This document shows, piece by piece, positions 32,240 to 42,100 of a stretch of DNA of 64,000 nt (positions are counted from its first letter, which is position 1; each line of letters begins with the position of its first letter). Location of the stretch: assembly GCA_020639095.1 (NCBI GenBank), contig JACKHH010000011.1, positions 41,003-105,002 on the forward strand, read 5' to 3'. Both the position numbers and the translations under genes were made by a program. The notes beneath the pieces are model-generated. The model saw only the letters and a list, made by a program, of their open reading frames with translations, had not been told where the DNA came from and ran no database searches. Source of the stretch: Phycisphaerales bacterium. Lineage in GTDB: Bacteria; Planctomycetota; Phycisphaerae; UBA1845.

Positions 32240-34909
32240 CTAGGCATTCATGTCGGCCCAGCGCTTGGCCATCTGCCCGAAAACCGCCAGGGCGAAGATG
32301 GCGACAACACCGATCGCCGCAAACGGGATCCACACCTTGTACTGCGGATGATACTTATCCCAAAGCAGTTGCGTCGTCTTCTGCGCGGAATTGTCGATGC
32401 TCGCTGCCACGAGCGCCCGCGCTTCGTACGGGTTGAGTTGCAGGAATTCGGCTGCGAGTCGCGGGTTGGCATCCCATTTCTTCTCGACCAGGGCGGCCTG
32501 AATGGCGCTCTGGTTCACGGCGAGTTTGTCCAGTGTAAGCGGTTCGGATGACTCGGCCTTTTCCTTCGCAATTGCGGCAACTTCGGGATCATCCATGACC
32601 AGCCTTCTGAGCAGTGGCTTGTAGTCTTCCCAATTACGCCGCGCGACTGCGTTGAAGCGATATTGCGGGATACCGGCAACGTACACGATCGCGGCGTCGT
32701 CGAGATTGCCGAGCCCGGTCCCGCTGAGTGCGACCGCAACAGCCGATGCATCGGCGCCAAGCGCGGAACTCAATGCCGCAAACGACTTCGTCCGCCCAAT
32801 GCCGATGGTTTTTTGCATCGTCTCGGTGGGGTGCTCGATTTGCATCTTCGCGACAACGTCGGAAAGCAGGTCAGTGTTCTGCGCAAGATACTCCAGCGCG
32901 AGGTTGTTGAGCACGTTGGGATCATCGTCGAATTCGGCCCAGAGTGCAGCCACCACATCGCCATGCGCGCGCTTGGCGTCTTCGGCCTTCCCTTTGTTCA
33001 TGCGGTCGCGCACGATTTCGAACGCTTCCGTGCGTCCGCGACCCAACGCAGCCGGCAGCGCATCGATAACCGCGCCCAGCGGTGCGGTCGTGGGGTCAAA
33101 CTTCTCGCCGTGGATCGATTCAACGATTGATTCGGCTGCAAGCCGGTCGGCGAACTTTTCGCCGTCAAGCGTTTCGTGAAGTCTGTCGACGAACTGCGTG
33201 GCGGCGTCGGGGTTTTCCGGATCGGGATGACGCGCCAGGTAGAGCAGCGACAGGTTAACGATCTGTCCCTGGTCGTAGCGGAACGCGTCGCGCAGCGCGT
33301 CGGCTGTCTCGGTCGCGCTGACTCCCATGAATTTCGCCGCGCGGTCGAGCGCGGAGTTGCGTTCAATCTTCGCGAGCTTGGGAATCACTTCGAGCGAGTC
33401 ACTCCAGTCGCACGCCCGCACCGCCCGCGCGACCAGTGCCGGCTGGCTGCCCAACTCCTTCAGCGCGAGTGTCGCCTTCTCGCCGTAGCTGTCGTAGACG
33501 TAGCCCGCAAGTACCGAGCCGATGCCCACACCCAGACCGATCGGAATGTTCACATAGCCGAGATACAGACCCTTCTTGCCCGGCGGGGCGATGAGCCCGA
33601 GGTACTGGTTCTTCTTCGGCCCGGTGAGCATCTCACCGAATGAGAACAACGCGATCCCGCAGAGCAGCGGCAAACCCGTTGACGCGAAGCCCGCGACCAG
33701 AATGCCGCTCGTCGCCACCGTCATACCGATGAGCATCGCGCTGAGCGTGCGCATGCGACGCACCAACCAGGACAGCGGAATAACCAGCAGAATGATGAGG
33801 AACGCGTTGAGGTTTAGGAGAATCTGCTGCGGTACGCGGATCAGCCCGCGATCGCCGTATTCCCACCATGAATCAAATGGAACGTGCGCGGCAAGTTTGG
33901 AACTGTCGATCCAGTCTTCGATGAAGTTGGGGTGCAGGTCCCAAAGCTGGTACATCATCAACCAGAAGCACGACATGATCAGAATGAACGCGGGCAGACG
34001 AAGTTGCCATGCGAACGTCCCGCCTTCGAGCCACAACATCAGGATGACGCCGGCGACAATCAAAACGCCGCAAAGCGCACCCTGAAAACCGGCGAGCACG
34101 CTAAACTCGGGCAGAATGCCCAGCGCAAGACCGGTGACCACCGACGCCACGCCCATCGGAAATCGTACAGGGTGCAGCTCGCCCCCGCGAAACCAATACG
34201 GCCAGATGTTCTCGACCGTTTCCGCGAAGACCTTCATCATCGACTTCGATTTGTCCGCGCCGCTGGGCACGTCCTTGAACGTGAAAAGGATGAGCAAGTT
34301 GCACGCGGTGTAGCCGGCCGATGCGAGGAACAGGTTTTTCCACGCTTCCGCGCTGTGCGGTTTGCCGAGGATCAGCGTGGCGATGAGCGGTGCGCCGAAC
34401 GCGCCCACGTTCACCACCCAGTAGAAAATCCCCCAGCCCATCGACGAGTTTTCCTTGTTCAGCTTTTGCGCAATGGAACCCTGAAGCGCGGGCTTGAAAA
34501 ACGCGGTACCCGTCGCAAGCACAATGATGCCCGCAAAGAAGCCCGCGTAGTCGTGCAGGAACGCCATCATCACGTAGCCGACGACGTTCATCAGGATGGC
34601 GAACGCGAGCGTGTTCTTGTACCCCAGGCGATCCGCGAAGCCGCCCGTGAACATGGGCAACCACGATTGGAAAATCGCCCACCACATGTAGATCACCCCA
34701 CGGTGAATCTGCGTCAGGTGCAATCCGCCGGGCTCAACCGCGGACGCGATGTAGATGGGAACGACCGCACGAATGCCGAAGTACGCGAGACGTTCGAACG
34801 CCTCGATGCAGTTCAGCATCCAGTAGGTCCAGCCGAAGGCGCTGCCGTGCGATTCGAGCGCGGCTTCGTGTGCCGATACCTGGTCAGATTGCGCGTTACT
34901 TGTGGTCAC
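32240..34909 (-). CDS. POT-family proton-dependent peptide transporter with large extra domain
   Basis: 889 residues from a GTG at 34909 with GAGGAG upstream. The first 480 residues are a typical POT/MFS carrier: FERLAYFGIRAVVPIYI (ExxER-like site), FADRLGYKNTLAFAILMN, TGTAFFKPALQGSIAQKL (family signature region) and FSFGEMLTGPKKNQYLGLIAP. From about residue 495 to 860 there is an additional soluble segment of helical repeats. Then a last membrane helix (VWIPFAAIGVVAIFALAVFG) closes the protein. Normal members are 450-600 residues, so the inserted part is exceptional. It should face the cytoplasm or periplasm next to the final helix; its role is unknown. Confidence 0.88.
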   Translation of the reverse strand: MTTSNAQSDQVSAHEAALESHGSAFGWTYWMLNCIEAFERLAYFGIRAVVPIYIASAVEPGGLHLTQIHRGVIYMWWAIFQSWLPMFTGGFADRLGYKNTLAFAILMNVVGYVMMAFLHDYAGFFAGIIVLATGTAFFKPALQGSIAQKLNKENSSMGWGIFYWVVNVGAFGAPLIATLILGKPHSAEAWKNLFLASAGYTACNLLILFTFKDVPSGADKSKSMMKVFAETVENIWPYWFRGGELHPVRFPMGVASVVTGLALGILPEFSVLAGFQGALCGVLIVAGVILMLWLEGGTFAWQLRLPAFILIMSCFWLMMYQLWDLHPNFIEDWIDSSKLAAHVPFDSWWEYGDRGLIRVPQQILLNLNAFLIILLVIPLSWLVRRMRTLSAMLIGMTVATSGILVAGFASTGLPLLCGIALFSFGEMLTGPKKNQYLGLIAPPGKKGLYLGYVNIPIGLGVGIGSVLAGYVYDSYGEKATLALKELGSQPALVARAVRACDWSDSLEVIPKLAKIERNSALDRAAKFMGVSATETADALRDAFRYDQGQIVNLSLLYLARHPDPENPDAATQFVDRLHETLDGEKFADRLAAESIVESIHGEKFDPTTAPLGAVIDALPAALGRGRTEAFEIVRDRMNKGKAEDAKRAHGDVVAALWAEFDDDPNVLNNLALEYLAQNTDLLSDVVAKMQIEHPTETMQKTIGIGRTKSFAALSSALGADASAVAVALSGTGLGNLDDAAIVYVAGIPQYRFNAVARRNWEDYKPLLRRLVMDDPEVAAIAKEKAESSEPLTLDKLAVNQSAIQAALVEKKWDANPRLAAEFLQLNPYEARALVAASIDNSAQKTTQLLWDKYHPQYKVWIPFAAIGVVAIFALAVFGQMAKRWADMNA

Positions 34910-35172
34910 CGATGGGCTCCTCGGTCAAATTTGTCGAGTCGGCACGCCGGGTGGGAGATCGCGCGTACTTCCGCGCGTGGCGGACGCCGGACTCAGGGAG
35001 TGTGACGGGCTGCGACAGTGGCGTCAAGGCGATCGTCGAAGGTTGTCGGTTCGGGTCGATTCCACGCGCGACGGGCGCTTATAATGGATGAATTGCGCAG
35101 CGTATGCTACGGTCTTGCATGGTCGCAGCGCGCGCGACGGAGTGCGCCACGGGTGACGGCTGATGGGAGTGC

Positions 35173-35340
35173 ATGATGATGGCCAACGGCTGCTTCTTCT
35201 GGGTGATCATCGCCGTGGTGGTCGGCGTGACGCTCAGTTGTGGAAACACCAAGGGCGCGCGAACGTGCAAGCAGTGCGGCGCGGGCAATCGGCGCTTGGC
35301 ACGGTTCTGCTCGCGGTGTGGCAACCGGCTTCGCTCGTAG
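35173..35340 (+). CDS. 55-residue membrane-anchored zinc-ribbon protein
   Basis: Short gene starting ATGATGATG at 35173 with GGGAG four to five bases upstream, ending TAG at 35340. It has one hydrophobic helix (CFFWVIIAVVVGVTLSC, residues 7-23), then a small ribbon CKQCGAGNRRLARFCSRCG (CxxC...CxxC). The good ribosome binding site, the two CxxC pairs and the membrane helix support it in spite of its length. It belongs by style to the zinc-ribbon membrane proteins found elsewhere in the window. Confidence 0.7.
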   Translation: MMMANGCFFWVIIAVVVGVTLSCGNTKGARTCKQCGAGNRRLARFCSRCGNRLRS

Positions 35341-35366
35341 ACGTGCGGAGTGCGCGGCCGCTTGAG

Positions 35367-35415
35367 AAAAAAAGCACGCAGCTCGCGAGCCTTCGTCAAG
35401 ACGCGCGAGCTGCGT
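35367..35415 (-). terminator. orphan terminator-like hairpin reading on the minus strand
   Basis: ACGCAGCTCGCG at 35376-35387 is a perfect 12-base inverted match of CGCGAGCTGCGT at 35404-35415. On the minus strand the stem is followed by GC and seven T residues (plus-strand A 35367-35373). No minus-strand gene is seen upstream of it. Confidence 0.55.
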
Positions 35416-35612
35416 TGCCTATAAGACCTGGTGAACCAAACACCGACTGCTTTATCGGGAGAATCCGCCATCCGGCTGAAAGCCCCAGTTGATATCCGCA
35501 TTGGCGAGGTCGAAAAGGGCGTTCCGTCAGCTTGAACCGCACGCCGCGGCGGCTAGACTCACCCTCAGCGGACGCGCCGTCCGCGTGTTTTTTCTGACGT
35601 GGGACACGTGCA

Positions 35613-36782
35613 ATGAAGACGCTGTACTTTGACTGTTTCAGTGGCGCCGGTGGTGACATGATCGTCGCGGCGCTGATCGATGCCGGTGCCGACGCGACGC
35701 AGTTGGTTGATGCGCTCAAGGGTCTGGACGTCGATGGCTACAACATCCACATCGAGCAGATTCGCAAGCAGGGGTTCGCCGCGCGGCAGTTCGTGGTCGA
35801 GCTGACCAACGCGGAAGACCACCCGCATCGCCACCTGTCGCACATCAAGAAGATCATCGACAACTCGCAGCTTCCCGACCGTGTGCGTCAACGCACCATG
35901 GCGGCCTTTGAACGTCTGGCGGACGCAGAGGCTGAGGCACACGGCACTACGCGGGAGAAGGTACACTTTCACGAGGTGGGTGCGGTTGACGCCATCGTGG
36001 ATATTACCGGTGCGATGCTCGCGCTCGAAGCGCTCAATCCTGAGCGTATTGCCTGTTCGCATGTGCCCGTCGGTTCGGGCACGGTGAAGTGTCAGCACGG
36101 CATCATGCCGGTCCCCGCGCCGGCGACTGCGATCCTGCTTCGCGGTGTGCCCATCGCGGACACCGAGGAGACGGGCGAGCTGCTCACGCCGACAGCGGCT
36201 GCGATCTTGACGACGGTGTGCGACGCGTTCGAATCGATCCCAGCCATGACCATTGACAGGATCGGTATTGGCGCGGGCACGCGTGACGGCAAAACCAGGC
36301 CGAACGTGCTCCGCGTGATGCTCGGCGAAGCGGAGGCTGTGGGCCGAGATACCGTGACCGTGTTGGAGGCGAATATCGACGACGCGCCCGGTGAGTGGGT
36401 GGGGTATTGTGTGCAACGGCTGATGGCTTCGGGTGCACGCGACGCGTACTGTGTGCCGATATACATGAAGAAGCATCGTCCCGGCGTGGTGTTGACGGTT
36501 ATCTGCGACGAGGGCGACGTGTCGCGGCTGGAATCGATCATCTTCGCGGAAACCACTACGTTCGGTATTCGCCGCCACCGGGTGCAGCGCAGCATGTTGT
36601 TACGCGAACACGCGACGGTAAGTACGCAGTACGGCGAGCTGCGCGTGAAGCTCGGCAAACGCGGCGAACAAATCGTGCAAGTCGCTGCCGAGTATGAAGA
36701 CAGCGCCGCCGCCGCGGAAAAACACAACGCGCCACTACGCAAGGTCATGCAGGCAGCCGTGAGCGCGTGGGAGAACGGGTAA
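35613..36782 (+). CDS. larC: nickel-pincer cofactor biosynthesis protein LarC
   Basis: 389 residues. YFDCFSGAGGDMIVAALIDAGAD is the characteristic N-terminus. HRHLSHIKKIIDNSQLPDRV, VHFHEVGAVDAIVDITGAM and GELLTPTAAAIL follow in order. The C-terminal part has EANIDDAPGEWVGYCVQRLMASGARDAY, and KKHRPGVVLTVIC, typical of the nickel-inserting domain. LarC uses CTP to insert nickel into the pincer nucleotide needed by lactate racemase-type enzymes. LarB and LarE are not in the window. The gene is one uninterrupted frame. Confidence 0.93.
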   Translation: MKTLYFDCFSGAGGDMIVAALIDAGADATQLVDALKGLDVDGYNIHIEQIRKQGFAARQFVVELTNAEDHPHRHLSHIKKIIDNSQLPDRVRQRTMAAFERLADAEAEAHGTTREKVHFHEVGAVDAIVDITGAMLALEALNPERIACSHVPVGSGTVKCQHGIMPVPAPATAILLRGVPIADTEETGELLTPTAAAILTTVCDAFESIPAMTIDRIGIGAGTRDGKTRPNVLRVMLGEAEAVGRDTVTVLEANIDDAPGEWVGYCVQRLMASGARDAYCVPIYMKKHRPGVVLTVICDEGDVSRLESIIFAETTTFGIRRHRVQRSMLLREHATVSTQYGELRVKLGKRGEQIVQVAAEYEDSAAAAEKHNAPLRKVMQAAVSAWENG

Positions 36783-36868
36783 TTACGAATTACCAATTAC
36801 GAATTACCAATTGGATTCAGATGGTGCGTCCTCGGTAATTCGTCATTCGTCATTAGTCATTCGTCATT
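36783..36868. repeat. short tandem repeats, ATTACGAATTACCA and GTCATTCGTCATT
   Basis: Directly after the larC stop come about two units of ATTACGAATTACCA, then after 30 bases a run of CGTCATT-like units (TTCGTCATTCGTCATTAGTC and on). The two runs are partly complementary. A shorter relative (TTCGTCATTCATCCTTCGTC) is at about 32209-32230. Confidence 0.7.
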
Positions 36869-36892
36869 GCCGTTGCGACATGGAGGTCGCGT

Positions 36893-37561
36893 ATGTTTCT
36901 CGGTGCATCGCCCATTTCGGATTTGCCCTGGCAGCTTGTTGTCGGGATTGTCGTTACGACCACCACGTTGATCTACATGACGCGTCGCCGGTCGATGCGG
37001 GCCGCTGCGCGGCCGCGACCGTCCGCGACGCAGCGTGCATTGAATACAAGTCGCACAAACGCAGCCGGTGACTTGCGCGAGTTGATGCTCGACGTTGAGA
37101 AGCTCACCCGCGAAGCCACCGCGCAAATCGAGACGCGCTACCGCAAACTCGAAACCGTACTTCGTGACGCGGACAAACGAATTCGCGAACTCGAACGACT
37201 GACGGGTGTGTCGCGGAGTTCAAACAAGGAGCCCGCGTCGCGCGTGACGCCAAGCGTGCCTGAAACACCGCAGCGCATCGACTTCACCGTCGGCGAAGAC
37301 GGCGTTACCGAATTGTCGCATGCCACCGATCCCCAACTCGCGCAGTCGACGCCGGAAAGACCGCAAAGCAACCCGGTCAGCAAAAAAACACCTACGCCGG
37401 CGCGTGCTACCGACGATCGAACGGCCGTCTATGACCGCGTCTGCTCACTGGCCGATAACAACCTGCCCGCGCGTGAGATCGCCGCACGCGTTGATCGCCC
37501 AATTGGTGAGGTTGAACTGATGCTTGGTCTGCGGGCCCAGCGCAGTGCTGCCGGTGGCTGA
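36893..37561 (+). CDS. membrane-anchored coiled-coil protein with C-terminal HTH-like segment
   Basis: 222 residues. One membrane helix lies near residues 12-29 (WQLVVGIVVTTTTLIYM). A coiled coil follows (residues 60-103, LRELMLDVEKLTREATAQIE...). A low-complexity Pro/Thr/Ser region leads to a C-terminal helix-turn-helix-like segment (VYDRVCSLADNNLPAREIAARVDRPIGEVELMLGL), which resembles the tails of SwrB/DUF2802/DUF6115-type proteins. The layout fits a small regulator tethered to the membrane. It is 110 bases after larC, separated by tandem repeats. Confidence 0.72.
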   Translation: MFLGASPISDLPWQLVVGIVVTTTTLIYMTRRRSMRAAARPRPSATQRALNTSRTNAAGDLRELMLDVEKLTREATAQIETRYRKLETVLRDADKRIRELERLTGVSRSSNKEPASRVTPSVPETPQRIDFTVGEDGVTELSHATDPQLAQSTPERPQSNPVSKKTPTPARATDDRTAVYDRVCSLADNNLPAREIAARVDRPIGEVELMLGLRAQRSAAGG

Positions 37562-37566
37562 TGCGA

Positions 37567-37599
37567 CCACGGCCTTGCTGCGCAAGACCGTGCCACCCC
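37567..37599. repeat. ACGGTCTTGC palindrome half-unit
   Basis: CACGGCCTTGC/GCAAGACCGTG hairpin with outer GCCACCCC. It matches the right half of the doublet at 54373-54494. The rest of 37600-37845 holds no gene. Confidence 0.65.
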
Positions 37600-37845
37600 C
37601 GATCTGCCACCCCAACGTGCTACCGTCGCGGCATTGCGGGCTCGCGGACGGAGGAAGGTAAAGCCCCACTTGCGGACAGTCCGCCTACCCGGCAACGTGT
37701 GTATCAGACGTGATTTCGTGTCCGATTTTTGGCTTGGGTGAGTAGCCCGTGCCGGTTTCCGCGCCTAGCATCCGTCGGCATTGGTGCGGTGTGAGGATGC
37801 AGTGCGCGGCGAGGAGCCGCTCGCCGACGAGGGGCGCAGGCAGCG

Positions 37846-38688
37846 ATGGCATTGAACGTCATCATGATTACCGGCCCGCGCCGGTCGGGTAAGTCAGCCC
37901 TCGCGGCTGCCCTGATCGCGGAAGTCTGCACGTCCGAACCGCATTACATTCGTCTGGCGGCCCAAGAAGGCACCAAGCGTCCGCCTTTGCGCAAGGAAGG
38001 CGAGAAGAAGGGCTGCGGGGTGGCGACCGCGACCTGGGTCAACTACGACCCCCGCCTGGTATTCGAAACGCTGCCCGCGACGCTGGCCGCCGTCCAACGA
38101 CGTGACCGCGTCGGCTGCGTACTCATCGAAGCTGACACCGACCCCAATCTGATCAACGCGTACCCCTACGATACGCACATCTTCACGGTGCCCGCACCCG
38201 AAAAGACCACGGACGTTTTTCGATCGCCGTACGAAGCGAAGCAGGCGCTGCAATCGGCACTGCACGATACCAGTGCGTTCGTCGGCGAGATCTTCGGCGT
38301 GTGTGCGGACGTTGACGACAGCAGTGATGACAGCCTGAGCGACGGGAGTGACGAAGAACGTCCCGACATGAGCGACTCGCAAATCGTCGAGCTGATGCGT
38401 TCACCGCTTGGCGAACAACTGGCGTCGCGCATTCAATGTCACTCAGAATATCATGGCCTGCTGGACAGCGATGCGATCGTTGTGAACACGGGCGTCGGTG
38501 GGGTTTCGGAAGCCGTGGACGAAGTTGTGCACCGGCTTGAGAAGCTCGCGCGGCAAACGCGTCGCAAGGATATGGCGCCGATCGTGTTCTGCTGTGACGT
38601 TCGCGATCAGGAAGATCCGCGCCGGCAGAAACTTTTCGCCCATCTCAAGCGCCGCTACGAGGATTGCAACGGCCGGCGTGCGGGCTAA
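37846..38688 (+). CDS. P-loop NTPase of unknown function
   Basis: 280 residues. The N-terminal ITGPRRSGKSALAAALIAEV is a Walker A loop (GxxxxGKS, residues 10-17). GCVLIEADTDPNLINAYPYD is a plausible Walker B strand. An acidic stretch (DVDDSSDDSLSDGSDEERPDMSD) divides the protein, after which VEDVVHRL-like helices and VFCCDVRDQEDPRRQKLFAHL follow. The general shape recalls MobB or G3E-type small P-loop proteins, but no family signature is complete. The nearby larC is suggestive of cofactor or metal handling only by position. Confidence 0.7.
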   Translation: MALNVIMITGPRRSGKSALAAALIAEVCTSEPHYIRLAAQEGTKRPPLRKEGEKKGCGVATATWVNYDPRLVFETLPATLAAVQRRDRVGCVLIEADTDPNLINAYPYDTHIFTVPAPEKTTDVFRSPYEAKQALQSALHDTSAFVGEIFGVCADVDDSSDDSLSDGSDEERPDMSDSQIVELMRSPLGEQLASRIQCHSEYHGLLDSDAIVVNTGVGGVSEAVDEVVHRLEKLARQTRRKDMAPIVFCCDVRDQEDPRRQKLFAHLKRRYEDCNGRRAG

Positions 38689-38766
38689 CTTTTTTTCTCA
38701 ATTCCTTGGATTGATTTCCAACTGCAGCGTCGCACCGGCTTGTTGTGCCGTCGTGTTGTCACGCCG

Positions 38767-38958
38767 TCACACGAGGTGACTTCCGCGGCGGGGTTTCTGC
38801 GGAACGGCGGGGCGGATCAGGTCGATCGCCTGGATGATGCCCTTCTGCTGATGGCGTGAGAGGGCGCGGTACTTCGCGAGGATGCGCACCTCTTCAATCG
38901 TGAGATTGAAGCCATTCTCGGTCTGTTCCAGACTTGGCGTTTCGATCGTTTCGCTCAT
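38767..38958 (-). CDS. 63-residue unknown protein
   Basis: The ATG at 38958 has GGGAG seven bases upstream, so the longer frame to 39108 is rejected. The middle (FNLTIEEVRILAKYRALSRHQQKGIIQAIDLIR) is predicted helical and has an HTH-like rhythm; the C-terminus is basic. It lies divergent from the metalloprotease gene and convergent with the P-loop gene. It might be a small DNA-binding regulator, but that is a guess. Confidence 0.55.
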   Translation of the reverse strand: MSETIETPSLEQTENGFNLTIEEVRILAKYRALSRHQQKGIIQAIDLIRPAVPQKPRRGSHLV

Positions 38959-39183
38959 GTGAGGCGCTCCCTTTTTCGGCACCCCTTTGCTATCGGCGAG
39001 CGAACAAAAAGTCTGTTGTGCCAGCCCGTGTCTGTTAGAACGTCTAATCGGACCTGCAAATAGTTTGTTCCGGAAACATCCACGAAACATCGCTTCGCTA
39101 TACTGCAAAGCCGGTCAGGGAACTTGCTGATTGGGCCGAGGACATTCGTCAACCCGCGGCCCTTACGATTGGAAAGGATCAAT

Positions 39184-42100
39184 ATGCCAAGAAGTGGTAG
39201 GGGTCTTCCCCGTGGTTTTGTCATGGCATTGACAGCTGGCGTGGTGTTGCTTTCGGTAACCGTGAGCCAGGCACAAGAGCGCATGTCGCTTGATGGTGTG
39301 TGGCGTTCGGTTGACCGCGCAAGTGTTCTCGGAAGTGACGACGTCGCGTGGGTACGTCCGGAGAAATACACCGCGTTCACCGTTGACGATGCGTTGCTCG
39401 ATTCCGTCCTCGCGCAAGCGCCAATGGAGGGAAGCGTCGATGCGCGCGCAGCCCAGCCGGAGATTATCCTCCCCATGCCCGACGGTACGTACGCACGCTT
39501 TCGCTTTGTGGAATCTCCGATCATGGCGCCGGAACTCGCCGCCAAATATCCGGACATCCACACGTATCTGGGGCAGGGCGTCGACGATCCCAATGCGGTC
39601 GTGCGTTTTGACATCACGCCTACGGGTTTTCACGCGCAGATTCTCTCGCCTAATGGCGCGGTGTACATCGACCCGTTGAATCGCGGCGATAATATCGCGC
39701 ACGCAAGCTACTACAAACGCGATAATCGGCATAACGGCGAGATTCCCGCGTGTATAGTTTTACCCAATCCGGACGGACGTATCGCTCCACAAGGTGACGG
39801 CGATTTTCTCCGGACGGCTGAGACGCTGCGCACTTACCGGCTGGCGAATGCCGCAACGGGCGAATACACCGCGTTTCACGGCGGAACGGTCGCTCTGGGG
39901 CAGGCTGCGATCGTTACGGCGATCAACCGCGTTACCGGCATCTATGAGGTTGAGGTTGGCGTGCGGATGGTGCTCGTCGGGAACAACGACAGCGTGGTCT
40001 ACACCGACGGCGGCACGGATCCTTACTCGAATGACAACGGCAGCGCCATGTTGAGCCAGAACATCAGCAACCTCAACAGCGTGATCGGTAGCGGGAACTA
40101 CGACATCGGCCACGTCTTCAGCACCGGTGGCGGCGGCGTCGCGTTCCTTGGTGTCATCTGCACAAGTTCCAAGGGCGGCGGCGTGACCGGTTTGCCCTCT
40201 CCGATTGGGGATAACTTCTATGTCGACTATGTCGCGCACGAGATGGGTCACCAGTTCGGGGCGAACCACACGTTCAACAGCGTGACGTCGAACTGCGGTG
40301 GCGGGAATCGCAACGGTGGTACAGCCTACGAGCCGGGCAGCGGTTCGACGATCATGGCCTACGCGGGAATCTGCGGAGCGGACAACCTGCAATCGCACAG
40401 CGATCCCTACTTCCTTCACGAGAGCTACCGTGAGATTCGCAATTACATCACCGCCAGCTCGGGCAGTTCCTGTTCGGTGAATACCGCGACGGGGAATAGC
40501 GATCCGACCGTGGACGCCGGACCCGACTACACGATTCCGCAGAGTACGCCGTTTATCCTGACGGCGGCGTCGGCATCTGATCCCGACTCCGATCCATTGA
40601 CGTATTGCTGGGAGGAACGCGATCTGGGTGCGGCGCAGGCGCTCACCGATGCGGATAACGGCAGCAGCCCGCTGTGGCGTTCTTGGGACCCGGTGACCGA
40701 GCCGTATCGACTGTTCCCCCGGCTCCCGAACCTGCTCAACAACAACTTCCTCAAGGGCGAGAAGCTGCCCACGACAAACCGCGACATGGACTTCCGCTGC
40801 ACCGTGCGCGACAACCGCGCGGGAGGTGGCGGCGTTGCGTTTGATGACATGACCGTTACGGTCAGTGCCGGCGCGGGCCCGTTCCTGGTGACGAGCCCGA
40901 ATACCAGCACGGATGTATGGTCCGGTGGTGAAACCGTGACCTGGGACGTGGCGGGGACAACCGGCGCGCCGATCAACGCTGCCACCGTCAATATCTTGTT
41001 GTCGACCGACGGTGGTCAAACGTACCCGATCGTGCTCGCAGCCAATACGCCCAATGACGGCAGTCAGGCAATCGTCGCGCCGAACCTGCCTACGACAACC
41101 GCGCGCGTGAAAGTCGAAGCCGTTGGCAATATCTTCTTCGATATCTCCAACGCCAACTTCACCATCGAAGAACAGCCGGCACTGGCCATCCTGCTTCCGA
41201 ACGGAACGCCGGCTTCGGTCGCACCGGCTGTCGCTACCACGATCGACGTGCAGGTGATTCCGCTCGCGGAGAATGTCGTGCCGGGTTCGCCAACAATGTA
41301 CTACCGTGCTGATGGTGGGGCGTATCAGTCGTATCCGCTGACGCCGCTTGGCGGTGATCTCTATCAGGCGACGTTGCCACCGTCATTCTGCGCGGATACA
41401 CCGGAGTACTACTTCAGCGCCGAAGGCGACGGCAGCACCGTCATTACCGAACCTGCCACCGCGCCGTCGCTTGTCTTCGCGAGCGGAGTTGGCAGCCTCA
41501 CGCAGGTGTTCGCCGACAACTGCGAGACCGACATGGGCTGGACCGCGACGTTCGTCGCGGAGGCTGCGGGAACGACGGAAGGCGATTGGGAACGCGGTGT
41601 GCCCTTGGGCAATGATCGCGGCGATCCGCCGACGGACGCCGACGGTTCGGGCCAGTGTTACCTGACCGAGAATGATCCCGGCGACATCAACTCCGACGTC
41701 GACAACGGGACCGCGATTCTCACTTCGCCGGTGTTCGACATGAGTGCCGGTGGTGCCATCAGCTACTCGTACTGGCTGAACGACATTCCGGGCGGCCCGA
41801 TCGGGGTTGAGGATTCCATGGTTGTGGAAGTTGCGACCGACGCGGGCGGCACCAACTGGCAGCAGGTTCGCAGCTACGCGACGGTATTGGATGAATGGCG
41901 TACGGACACGATTCAGATCGGCACGGAAACCGTAGCCAGTTCGACGATCCGCATTCGTTTTGCGGTCAGCGATCTCGATCCGGGCGACGTCATCGAAGCC
42001 GGTCTCGACAACATCACGATGTCAACGCTCGCGTGCGCTGATGCCGGCGACGGCGATTTCGACGTGGACGGCGACGTAGACCTGTACGACTATGGCAGGT

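Noticed and set aside
33884..35005. A 373-codon plus-strand frame opposite the POT transporter
   Set aside because: Basic, low-complexity translation with no motif, antisense to well conserved transporter helices.
36783..36868. Possible CRISPR-like array
   Set aside because: Units are too short, directly adjacent and without spacers; they are simple tandem repeats.
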